Program-made: the position numbers and the translations under genes
Part shown: in pieces, positions 1-5,691 of the stretch
Layout: every line of letters starts with the position of its first letter
How positions within the stretch are numbered: position 1 is the stretch's first letter
NCBI GenBank assembly: GCA_934646845.1
Contig: CAKUEV010000085.1
Location: 1-7,764 of the forward strand
Reading direction: 5' to 3'
Length of the DNA: 7,764 nt
DNA from: an uncultured Slackia sp.
Lineage (GTDB): Bacteria > Actinomycetota > Coriobacteriia > Coriobacteriales > Eggerthellaceae
The notes under the pieces: model-generated
Databases searched by the model: none
Told to the model about the DNA's origin: nothing
The model's input: the letters and a program-made list of their open reading frames with translations, nothing else

Positions 1-2
1 GC

Positions 3-206
3 CATTTGCACCGAGCACGTATCGCGATGAGGAATGCGCTCGAGGATGCGGGTTTTCCTCAGGCAAAAGAGCGAATAGAGGTTCCGGGCAAAACGCGTGA
101 AGTTTCATCACTCGAAAGAGGTCCCTCGAATGCAATATCTGGCCCTTCTCGCGAATCCGCTCATTTCAACACCGACTCCCTTCTTGAAGGAGCAAGCAAT
201 GAATGA
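3..206 (+). CDS. C-terminal end of an ECF-type RNA polymerase sigma factor (5' end outside the window)
   Basis: The reading frame is open from the left edge (first complete codon at base 3) and stops with TGA at 204-206. The visible protein begins HLHRARIAMRNALEDAGF, which matches the end of sigma-70 region 4, where a recognition helix is typically followed by a K-S-x-L-H-R-A-R stretch. The protein would therefore bind promoter -35 elements as an alternative sigma factor; regions 2 and most of 4 lie outside the window. About 48 further residues follow the helix, a polar Ser/Glu/Arg-rich tail with no recognisable domain, longer than most ECF proteins carry. The stop overlaps the start of the next gene by 8 bases (ATGAATGA at 199-206), which implies translational coupling with its likely anti-sigma partner. 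The short visible part makes the family call good but not certain. Confidence 0.72.
   Translation, partial: HLHRARIAMRNALEDAGFPQAKERIEVPGKTREVSSLERGPSNAISGPSRESAHFNTDSLLEGASNE
186..192 (+). promoter_or_regulatory. Ribosome binding site fixing the anti-sigma-like start at 199
   Basis: GAAGGAG lies 6 bases before the ATG at 199-201, ideal Shine-Dalgarno spacing. It lies inside the 3' end of the sigma factor frame, so ribosomes finishing that gene would be well placed to restart. It is the main reason to prefer the 199 start over the upstream in-frame ATG at 97. Confidence 0.8.
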
Positions 207-1983
207 AGATAACGATCTGCGTACCCTTTATCTAGCATCGCAGAAAGACGTGCATGCGTCCGAGCGATTGAAGGAACGCACGCTTGAATTGCTCGACGAC
301 AACGATGCGGCCTTGGCTTCTGCCACGCTTGAGCCCGCTGCGTCCGCTCGGAAGCACTATTTCATGAGGTTTGGTCGAAAGTCGCTCTACGGCATTGCTG
401 CCTGTCTGGCGCTAGCTGCTCTGGGCTTTGGTGCCGTGCAGACGATGGCGCACATGAATGACGGCAATGTCGATGTCGGCGCGGTCGAGGCAACCAACCT
501 TGATTTCACGGTTAAAGCCTATGCTGCGGGTACGCAATCGCCGCTTGCTGCGGGCGATAACGGAATGATTGTGTTTGGGCATACGAGCGATCTGTCGCAA
601 AGCTCGCCAGAATGGGACAGCAACGGCACCTATACGGGATGCTTGTTCAAGGTTGAGGCCGAGGGCGTGAAAACCGTGCAAGCGCATATCTCGAAAGGCA
701 TGCTGTATCGCTACGATACGCGGAATGCCAGCTATGCGAGCGATTCCGAGCTGCTGTATGAAGCGCTCACGTGGAAGCCGCTGAAGCGAGGGCTTGGCGA
801 ACGCTTGGGCGCGTATGACAAGGTGGCGGTGGGTATTGCGAATGACGGGCTGGATAAAGATGACCCGAATAAAACCTATCAAGTTCAAACGTCCAAGCGC
901 TTGGGGCAAACTGCCGAGCTCAACTACGACGAAGGCGATGGAAATACCTATTTTGGCTTATGGACCGACGAGATGGCCGATCCTGATGCGTCCGACGATT
1001 CCGCACGCGACCAATTCGGGGCAATTGCGAATGCATTTGAAGGCGCTGAGCTTACGGTGACGGTTACCTTCGAAGACGGGCGTACATCGACTCAAGTCAT
1101 CAATTTGCATGCCGGCAACTTCCTTGCCGATTGGGGCGATGGCAACAAAGAAGATTTGGGGGCTCTGGCGATACAGCCCACGCTTCTCGAAGATGATGCG
1201 GAAGTTCCCGATAGTGCTCTCGTGTTGCGGACCGTGTACGGCGAGGTGGCGTCATCGACCAGTGAGGCCTTCCCTTATGCGAATGAGCCCATCAACGAAT
1301 ACGAAAACATCACCGACGAACCTATGAAGCTGCCCAATGATGGCACGGGAGACTTCCTGGAAAACGGCGTTCAAGTCGAAATCGGTAAAGACGGCGGTGC
1401 TTCGAGCACCTATGCGAGCGCCGCGGCAGACGAGTCTTCTGAAGCGATGCTGGATTCAAAAAACGAGCAGACTCCGAGTTTGAAAGTGAGTGGCATTTCG
1501 GCGGAGCTTGTTGATTCCCTGCCGGAAGGCACGCCTGTCGAAAAAACCGAGATTGCACGTATGGCTCCTCTGGATTATTGGAACAGGATTATCGAGCAGC
1601 GCTGTGGATTCACCATCGGTTCGGATTGGAAGGCAAGCGATGGAGCGAGTATCGTTCACGTGAGCTATTCCTTGGCCAACGACTCCGACGAGCGCAAACT
1701 CTTTAGGGTGTCCTCTATGCAGTCGCTTGGTCGAGTCGAAGATGGAACGACGTTCTATGGCACGGGGAACTCCGCAACTCCCTTGATGTTCGTTGGCACA
1801 AGGAGCGATGGTTCTACGTGTGGCTGGTACGATAACGATGTGGCGACGCTCGAGCCTGGTGAATCGATTAAAGTTGATTGCTATTACGAAGCAAGCGACT
1901 CGCTTGTAAGCCGAGACGACCTCGCGATCGCGTTTGGCGCAAATGATTTTCCGAATATCGCGGTAAGAATTTCTCTCGCCTAA
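199..1983 (+). CDS. Single-pass membrane protein with large exported domain, probable anti-sigma factor or sensor
   Basis: The gene encodes 594 residues from the ATG at 199. Residues 1-60 are a charged cytoplasmic segment containing YLASQKDVHASERLKERTLE, resembling the short helical N-termini of anti-sigma proteins in this group. Residues about 63-81 (LYGIAACLALAALGFGAVQ) form one transmembrane helix preceded by R/K residues, so the remaining ~510 residues should lie outside the membrane. That part is acidic and rich in Ser, Thr, Asp and Gly, with beta-type stretches around 100-330. A low-complexity linker (about 395-425) leads to a C-terminal domain (about 455-594) with the pattern of a beta-sandwich. 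Four Cys lie outside the helix (148, 469, 541, 561) and could form disulfides. I recognise no enzyme motif and no zinc-binding anti-sigma HxxxCxxC motif. The role rests on the 8-base overlap with the sigma gene and on topology: it probably holds the sigma factor at the membrane and responds to an extracellular signal. A DUF4179-like protein is an alternative description. Confidence 0.7.
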   Translation: MNEDNDLRTLYLASQKDVHASERLKERTLELLDDNDAALASATLEPAASARKHYFMRFGRKSLYGIAACLALAALGFGAVQTMAHMNDGNVDVGAVEATNLDFTVKAYAAGTQSPLAAGDNGMIVFGHTSDLSQSSPEWDSNGTYTGCLFKVEAEGVKTVQAHISKGMLYRYDTRNASYASDSELLYEALTWKPLKRGLGERLGAYDKVAVGIANDGLDKDDPNKTYQVQTSKRLGQTAELNYDEGDGNTYFGLWTDEMADPDASDDSARDQFGAIANAFEGAELTVTVTFEDGRTSTQVINLHAGNFLADWGDGNKEDLGALAIQPTLLEDDAEVPDSALVLRTVYGEVASSTSEAFPYANEPINEYENITDEPMKLPNDGTGDFLENGVQVEIGKDGGASSTYASAAADESSEAMLDSKNEQTPSLKVSGISAELVDSLPEGTPVEKTEIARMAPLDYWNRIIEQRCGFTIGSDWKASDGASIVHVSYSLANDSDERKLFRVSSMQSLGRVEDGTTFYGTGNSATPLMFVGTRSDGSTCGWYDNDVATLEPGESIKVDCYYEASDSLVSRDDLAIAFGANDFPNIAVRISLA

Positions 1984-1990
1984 ACGAACA

Positions 1991-2017
1991 TGGGGCAGGT
2001 GCTTGTCTCCTGCCCCA
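1991..2017. terminator. Hairpin terminator candidate between convergent genes
   Basis: TGGGGCAGG (1991-1999) and CCTGCCCCA (2009-2017) form a perfect 9-bp GC-rich stem with a 9-base loop, 7 bases after the anti-sigma-like stop codon. There is no clear U-tract on the + strand (CTCAAAG follows). On the - strand the stem is followed by TGTTCGTTT, only moderately T-rich. It may act bidirectionally between this gene and pdxT, or simply be a stabilising 3' hairpin. Confidence 0.6.
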
Positions 2018-2070
2018 CTCAAAGATGCAAATGCCAGGGATATTGAATGTAAAGCGCCCGGACTATGTAG

Positions 2071-2739
2071 CTACTTGCTCTTAACCATATCCAAGAACAG
2101 CTGATGAATGGAATTGTCGGCATCGAGCTCGGGGTGGAATGACAGCGCGAGCTGGTTGTCCTGGCGAACCGCGACGACATCTCCGTTCACGCGAGCAAGA
2201 ACGTCGACACCCTCGCCCACTTCTTCAACCAGGGGGCCGCGGATGAACGTCATGGGAACTTTGCCGAGGCTCTTGAATTCCTTAATGGCGCGGAAGCTGC
2301 CCAGCTGGCGTCCGTATGCGTTGCGACGAACCTTGATGTTCATCGTGGCGAAATAGGGAGGCGCGGCCGGGTCGAGTGTGTCATCGGTTACCTGAAGCGT
2401 GGAGCCAGCGACCGATTCTTTGAACGTCGAAAGGGACTTGGCGCCTGTACCCTTCCCTTGCGAGACGTCGTTTGCAAGCAGAATCATGCCAGCGCAGGTC
2501 GCAAGCACCGGAATGCCGCCGGCGATTCGCGCCTGCAGGTCGTCGAACATGTCAAGTTCGCGAAGCAGCTTGCCTTGCACGGTCGATTCGCCGCCGGGAA
2601 GCACGAGTCCGTCGAATTGCTGGTTTAAGTCACTCGCTTGGCGGAGTTCGACGCATTGCGCGCCCAGCTGCTCAAGTTTATGCTCGTGTTCAATGAAGGC
2701 GCCCTGAACAGCCAGGACGCCAATAAGAGGTTTAGCCAT
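2071..2739 (-). CDS. pdxT: Pyridoxal 5'-phosphate synthase glutaminase subunit PdxT
   Basis: This class-I glutamine amidotransferase hydrolyses glutamine and passes ammonia to PdxS in the cytoplasmic PLP synthase complex (DXP-independent vitamin B6 route). The 222-residue product starts MAKPLIGVLAVQGAFIEHEH. It carries the oxyanion loop LPGGEST (47-53), the nucleophile Cys82 in ATCAGMILLA, the family signature RRNAYGRQLGSF (138-149) and the catalytic His202/Glu204 in SFHPEL. The start is the ATG at 2739, supported by GGAG 8 bases upstream and by alignment to the family N-terminus; the frame stays open upstream to 3033, but those residues do not resemble PdxT. The protein is about 25 residues longer than the Bacillus subtilis enzyme. 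The excess lies between ILLAND (85-90) and FATMNIKVRRN (130-140), and the usual FIRAP appears as FIRGP (165-169). The partner pdxS lies upstream on the same strand, unusually far away (378 bases). Confidence 0.96.
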   Translation of the reverse strand: MAKPLIGVLAVQGAFIEHEHKLEQLGAQCVELRQASDLNQQFDGLVLPGGESTVQGKLLRELDMFDDLQARIAGGIPVLATCAGMILLANDVSQGKGTGAKSLSTFKESVAGSTLQVTDDTLDPAAPPYFATMNIKVRRNAYGRQLGSFRAIKEFKSLGKVPMTFIRGPLVEEVGEGVDVLARVNGDVVAVRQDNQLALSFHPELDADNSIHQLFLDMVKSK

Positions 2740-2747
2740 ATTTGTAA

Positions 2748-2751
2748 CTCC
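2748..2751 (-). promoter_or_regulatory. Shine-Dalgarno of pdxT
   Basis: On the - strand GGAG stands 8 bases before the pdxT ATG (2739). It is only five bases from the foot of the long palindrome 2757-2865, so folding of that structure in the mRNA could affect access to this site. That effect is inference. Confidence 0.65.
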
Positions 2752-2756
2752 ATCTA

Positions 2757-2865
2757 CGAGTTGCTCATGGAATTGAACGGCGGACGATACCTGAGCTCGC
2801 ACGAACAGCACGTATGTGCTGTTCGGCTCGTGCGGACGCTGCCGTTCAATCCTATGGTCAACTCG
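2757..2865. repeat. Long imperfect palindrome (outer stem A) just upstream of pdxT
   Basis: The arm 2757-2781 is the inverted complement of 2841-2865 at 21 of 25 positions. It includes a perfect 10-base inner block (ATTGAACGGC at 2772-2781 against GCCGTTCAAT at 2841-2850) and a perfect 7-base outer block (CGAGTTG at 2757-2763 against CAACTCG at 2859-2865). Mismatches are at 2764, 2765, 2769 and 2771; the last becomes a G-U pair in - strand RNA. The 59 bases between the arms hold the conserved core element 2790-2836. As RNA or cruciform DNA the whole would be a ~109-base hairpin in the pdxT leader. Confidence 0.8.
2790..2836 (+). repeat. Core palindromic element, copy 1
   Basis: A 22-base left arm (2790-2811), the loop GTAT (2812-2815) and a 21-base right arm (2816-2836). 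It contains a perfect 10-bp hairpin, CGAACAGCAC (2802-2811) with GTGCTGTTCG (2816-2825). Below this the two sides can pair in two mutually exclusive ways: CGCA (2798-2801) with TGCG (2831-2834), or GAGC (2793-2796) with GCTC (2826-2829). Both arms recur without a mismatch in copy 2 at 3027-3074 on the other strand. Confidence 0.9.
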
Positions 2866-2998
2866 TGCATGTATACACACTTCACGTTTCGATGGATTCC
2901 TATAGTGCGAATGAACGAAGACGCCCTCGTATGGCGCAAGCGTCGAAGGCCGATTATTCGCTTTGAGTAATCTATCGAAGGAACCTGAAATTAATGAA
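2866..2998. other. 133-base spacer between the two nested palindromes
   Basis: No convincing gene is seen here on either strand: the frames crossing it are extensions or shadows of pdxT and show no family resemblance or ribosome site. Read on the - strand it holds AT-rich stretches (CACTATAGG around 2910-2918 and GTGTATACAT around 2869-2878) that could be -10-like elements for pdxT. No matching -35 is evident, so I do not call a promoter. Confidence 0.4.
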
Positions 2999-3105
2999 GC
3001 CCCTTGAATTGCCGGAGTCGCGTTCTTCCGCACGAGCCGAACAGCACTTAATGTGCTGTTCGTGCGAGCTCAGGCATTGAACGCGAATGCGGCAATCCAA
3101 GGGGC
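2999..3105 (-). repeat. Long imperfect palindrome (outer stem B) just downstream of pdxS, terminator-like
   Basis: The arm 2999-3025 is the inverted complement of 3079-3105 at 24 of 27 positions. Perfect blocks are GCCCCTTG, ATTGCCG and CGCGTTC, with mismatches at 3007, 3015 and 3017. In the pdxS transcript it begins 12 bases after the stop codon and is followed by the T-rich TTCATTAATTT, so it could act as a terminator, attenuator or 3' stabiliser for pdxS. Copy 2 of the core element sits exactly in its loop. Without the core, the loop would be only five bases (AATGA on the - strand), a textbook terminator hairpin. Confidence 0.78.
3027..3074 (-). repeat. Core palindromic element, copy 2 (inverted relative to copy 1)
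   Basis: Read on the - strand, this has the same 22-base and 21-base arms as copy 1, with all 43 arm bases identical. The loop is ATTAA instead of GTAT. The apical hairpin is CGAACAGCAC (3038-3047) with GTGCTGTTCG (3053-3062) on the + strand. Because the copies are inverted, they can also pair with each other across the ~190 bases between them. Confidence 0.9.
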
Positions 3106-3117
3106 GGACAGCTTGGG

Positions 3118-4002
3118 TTATTTGCCGCGCTCGGCCATGAGCAGGGCGATTTCGCTTTCGTTGATGCCCACCATGGCTTCGCCCAAGTCTTCGGAAAGCT
3201 CGGCGATGAGCTTCGCGTCGGTGTAGTTCGCGACGGCCTTCACGATGGCGGCAGCGCGTTTTGCGGGGTTGCCGCTCTTGAAAATGCCAGAGCCCACGAA
3301 CACGCCTTCGGCGCCGAGCTGCATCATGAGCGCTGCGTCAGCCGGAGTTGCCACGCCGCCTGCAGCGAAGTTGACAACAGGGAGCTTGCCATTGTCGTGC
3401 ACTTCCTTGAGCAGGGCGTACGGTACACCGAGCTGCTTGGCGGCCTCGAAGAGCTCATCTTCCGCCATTCCTGCTACGCGGCGAATCTCGCTCTGCATAG
3501 CGCGCATGTGCGTCACGGCCTGAACAACGTCGCCCGTGCCCGGCTCGCCCTTGGTGCGAATCATGGAAGCGCCCTCGGCGATGCGGCGAAGAGCCTCGCC
3601 CAAATCGCGTGCGCCGCATACGAACGGCACAGCGAACTTCGTCTTGTCGATGTGGTACACGTCATCGGCGGGAGACAGCACCTCGGATTCGTCGATGTAG
3701 TCGATGTCGATTGCCTCAAGAATTTGAGCCTCGACGAAATGGCCGATGCGGCACTTCGCCATAACCGGGATGCTTACAGCCTCTTGGATGCCCTTGATCA
3801 TTTTCGGGTCGCTCATGCGCGATACTCCGCCTGCTGCGCGAATGTCTGCGGGAATGCGCTCCAGAGCCATAACGGCGCATGCGCCTGCTTCTTCGGCAAT
3901 GTGCGCCTGCTCGGGCGTGGTGACGTCCATGATGACGCCGCCCTTGAGCATTTGAGCGAGGTTGCGGTTGAGCTGTGAGCGATCTTCGGTGGCTTCAGTC
4001 AT
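3118..4002 (-). CDS. pdxS: Pyridoxal 5'-phosphate synthase synthase subunit PdxS
   Basis: This cytoplasmic TIM-barrel enzyme condenses a pentose 5-phosphate, glyceraldehyde 3-phosphate and ammonia (from PdxT) into pyridoxal 5'-phosphate; the family forms a dodecamer decorated by PdxT. At 294 residues it has the usual family length. Visible landmarks are Asp26 in GGVIMDV, the Schiff-base Lys83 in MAKCRIGH, Lys151 in [10 protein letters not shown], the signature [20 protein letters not shown] (212-231) and the phosphate-binding [11 protein letters not shown] (233-243). The start is the ATG at 4002, preceded by a strong AAGGAAGG. It is transcribed divergently from the MocR-type gene and lies upstream of pdxT on the same strand, though a 378-base structured gap separates the two. 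The sequence looks intact and highly conserved, so the assignment is secure. Confidence 0.98.
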   Translation of the reverse strand: MTEATEDRSQLNRNLAQMLKGGVIMDVTTPEQAHIAEEAGACAVMALERIPADIRAAGGVSRMSDPKMIKGIQEAVSIPVMAKCRIGHFVEAQILEAIDIDYIDESEVLSPADDVYHIDKTKFAVPFVCGARDLGEALRRIAEGASMIRTKGEPGTGDVVQAVTHMRAMQSEIRRVAGMAEDELFEAAKQLGVPYALLKEVHDNGKLPVVNFAAGGVATPADAALMMQLGAEGVFVGSGIFKSGNPAKRAAAIVKAVANYTDAKLIAELSEDLGEAMVGINESEIALLMAERGK

Positions 4003-4007
4003 GATGG

Positions 4008-4015
4008 CCTTCCTT
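4008..4015 (-). promoter_or_regulatory. Strong Shine-Dalgarno of pdxS
   Basis: On the - strand AAGGAAGG ends 5 bases before the ATG at 4002, with AAGGA at 8-base spacing. It is clearly stronger than the site in front of pdxT, which suggests PdxS is translated more heavily. Confidence 0.75.
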
Positions 4016-4106
4016 TCGGGCTTTATTTGGAATGCCTGGAATCCTACCGAGTTACTGGTATTATTCGTAGCACCACATTACATTGTTTTACTAGGGTCAG
4101 ATTAAT

Positions 4107-4147
4107 GCCAGTTTGCTTTAGTTGGCTAAAGCGATAAGGCCAGTTTG
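4107..4147. promoter_or_regulatory. Candidate PdxR/MocR operator: direct repeat flanking a palindrome
   Basis: GCCAGTTTG occurs at 4107-4115 and again at 4139-4147, 32 bases apart start to start, about three helical turns. Between them GCTTTAG (4115-4121) and CTAAAGC (4126-4132) form a perfect 7-bp palindrome around TTGG. MocR-family regulators commonly bind direct repeats on one DNA face upstream of their own gene and the divergent target, so this is the obvious operator candidate. No binding motif was checked against known sites. Confidence 0.5.
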
Positions 4148-4159
4148 AAAGCAGGCGCC

Positions 4160-5617
4160 ATGCTCACCTACGATATGGATCAACGTGGAGAGGAATCTTT
4201 ATACGAGTATCTGTACGACTGTATGCGTGCCGACATCGAAAACGGCTCCATCGCGGCAGGCGAAAAGCTTCCCTCGAAGCGCAAGCTTGCCGACCACTTG
4301 GGAGTGAGCATCGTCACGATCGAAGGCGCGTATCGCCAGCTCATCGCAGAAGGATATGTTGAATCACGCGCGCGGCGCGGCTATTTCGCAGCGCATATTT
4401 CAAGCTCGAATACTCGCGCTCTCACAAGGGAGAACGGCGTTGTTGCGCCTGCGGCCCCTTTTGTGGCTGGTACATTTGGGCATAAAGGCGAACAGGGGCC
4501 GACCCGTTCGCCCTCATATGCATTCGATTTGTCGAGAGGCCAGCTTCCCGAAAGCCTTTTCCCGTTGGCTTCGTGGTCGAAGGCGCTGCGCGACACGCTT
4601 ACGCAGGAGCCCGCTGCCGCACTCGTAGGCGAGAGCGACCCCTTGGGGTGCGTGGAGCTTCGCGAGGAAATATCGCGATATCTTCGGCAGACGCGTGGGC
4701 TTGTAGCTCCGCCCGAGAATATCGTGGTGGGCTCGGGCGCGCAAACTTTGTACAACCTCATTGTGCAGCTCATTGGCCGAGACAGGATCGTCGGCGTTGA
4801 AGATCCCGGCTACCCAAGGCTTCGCAAGGTGTATGGCGCGAATGATGTGCGCTTGTCCCCTATTCCCCTTGATGCGTCTGGGGTGTCTATGGCCTCGGTT
4901 CGCGCGGCGGGCGTCGATACGCTTCACATCACACCTTCGCATCAGTTCCCCACGGGCATTGTAACAAGCGTGAGTCGTCGTCACGAACTGCTCGGTTGGG
5001 CGACCGAGGTGCCCCACCGCTATATTATTGAAGACGATTACGACTGCGAGTTTCGCCTGGCTGGGCGCCCGATTCCCACGCTTCAGGGAATCGATGCGTC
5101 GGAGCGCGTCATATATACCAACACGTTCTCCAAGAGCCTCGGCTCGGCTTTTCGCATTGCCTATATGGTGTTGCCCGACCATTTGGCGCGCCGCTATCGA
5201 GACGAGATGGCGTTCTATTCATGCACGGTTCCGGCAATTGACCAGCTTGCCCTCGCGCGCTTCATGCAACGCGGTGAATTCGAGCGCCATGTGAATCGCT
5301 TGCGCACCCACGCCCGCGACGTGCGCGATGTCTTCCTCGCTACGCTTAAGGGTGCATTGCCGCAAGGTAGCTTTTCTGTCGCGGGGCACGATGCTGGCCT
5401 GCATTTCGTTCTTGGTTTTCCCGAAATCGATGATGCTCGATTCGCCGAAAACCTTGCAGATAATTCGGTGCGCATGCCCTCGCTTCGGGAATTCAGCATG
5501 AATGAAAACGACGCAACGAACCGCTGTCGTTACGTCGTTCAATACCTTCAATTATCGACGGACCAGGCGCGAAGCGCAGCGCTCGCGATTGCTCGGGCGT
5601 ATACGTCGACTTACTGA
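4160..5617 (+). CDS. pdxR: MocR-family (GntR/aminotransferase) transcriptional regulator, probable PdxR
   Basis: The product is 485 residues from the ATG at 4160. Residues about 10-77 form a GntR-type winged helix-turn-helix (KLPSKRKLADHLGVSIVTIE, then AYRQLIAEGYVESRARRGYF). A linker (about 80-120) joins it to a fold-type I aminotransferase-like domain. That domain shows EDPGYP (214-219), TPSHQFPTG (258-266), EDDYDCEFR (291-299) and the PLP-binding Lys325 in TNTFSKSLGSAFRIAYM. In this family the C-terminal domain usually senses PLP rather than catalysing transamination. Divergence from pdxS makes control of PLP synthesis, plus autoregulation, the likely role. A TTG at 4145 with AAGG before it is a possible alternative start five codons upstream, but MLTYDMDQRG matches the usual family N-terminus. 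Whether it activates or represses pdxS cannot be read from sequence. Confidence 0.9.
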   Translation: MLTYDMDQRGEESLYEYLYDCMRADIENGSIAAGEKLPSKRKLADHLGVSIVTIEGAYRQLIAEGYVESRARRGYFAAHISSSNTRALTRENGVVAPAAPFVAGTFGHKGEQGPTRSPSYAFDLSRGQLPESLFPLASWSKALRDTLTQEPAAALVGESDPLGCVELREEISRYLRQTRGLVAPPENIVVGSGAQTLYNLIVQLIGRDRIVGVEDPGYPRLRKVYGANDVRLSPIPLDASGVSMASVRAAGVDTLHITPSHQFPTGIVTSVSRRHELLGWATEVPHRYIIEDDYDCEFRLAGRPIPTLQGIDASERVIYTNTFSKSLGSAFRIAYMVLPDHLARRYRDEMAFYSCTVPAIDQLALARFMQRGEFERHVNRLRTHARDVRDVFLATLKGALPQGSFSVAGHDAGLHFVLGFPEIDDARFAENLADNSVRMPSLREFSMNENDATNRCRYVVQYLQLSTDQARSAALAIARAYTSTY

Positions 5618-5652
5618 CGCGCGCTCGAAATGAGCGGCGCTCGCACGCGTTC

Positions 5653-5678
5653 GCGGATGGGGATTTCTCCCCATCCGC
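5653..5678. terminator. Bidirectional terminator hairpin between convergent genes
   Basis: GCGGATGGGGA (5653-5663) and TCCCCATCCGC (5668-5678) form a perfect 11-bp stem with loop TTTC. It lies 35 bases after the regulator stop and just beyond the permease stop on the other strand. No real U-tract follows on either strand (CTTCC on +, GAACG on -), so intrinsic termination may be weak or need a factor. Confidence 0.7.
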
Positions 5679-5691
5679 CTTCCATGCATGG

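Larger units (their letters stand above)
4003..4159. promoter_or_regulatory. Divergent pdxS / pdxR-type intergenic control region
   Basis: These 157 bases separate the two divergently read genes and must hold both promoters. The segment about 4055-4106 is AT-richer than the flanking genes, but I cannot assign clear -35/-10 pairs. The pdxS 5' leader also holds a short imperfect tandem repeat (TGGAATGCC at 4028-4036, TGGAATCCT at 4037-4045) of unknown meaning. Confidence 0.6.

Noticed and set aside
97..198. Upstream in-frame ATG adding 34 residues to the anti-sigma-like protein
   Set aside because: It has no good ribosome site, lies deep inside the sigma factor frame, and the ATG at 199 has GAAGGAG at ideal spacing and overlaps the sigma stop as coupled genes do.
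1456..2022. 188-codon open frame antisense to the anti-sigma-like gene
   Set aside because: It crosses the terminator hairpin, shows no domain, and lies opposite a well-supported gene.
2740..3033. 98-residue N-terminal extension of PdxT
   Set aside because: The extension runs through the palindromic repeats, resembles nothing in PdxT, and the ATG at 2739 has its own ribosome site and matches the family N-terminus.
2790..3074. CRISPR array or insertion sequence ends
   Set aside because: There are only two copies, in inverted rather than direct orientation, with no regularly sized spacers. The 190 bases between them encode no transposase. A transposase-less mobile repeat remains possible.
3397..3978. 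193-codon open frame antisense to pdxS
   Set aside because: It mirrors the codon structure of a highly conserved gene on the opposite strand and has no recognisable motif.
4028..4045. Tandem TGGAAT repeat in the pdxS leader as an operator
   Set aside because: It is short and imperfect and lies close to the ribosome site; nothing ties it to a regulator.
4145..4159. TTG start for the MocR-type regulator
   Set aside because: AAGG precedes it, so it is possible, but the ATG at 4160 gives the usual family N-terminus and the TTG falls inside the direct repeat.
5622..5636. Small hairpin CGCTC-GAAAT-GAGCG after the regulator gene
   Set aside because: A 5-bp stem in GC-rich DNA is weak, and the 11-bp hairpin just downstream is the better terminator.
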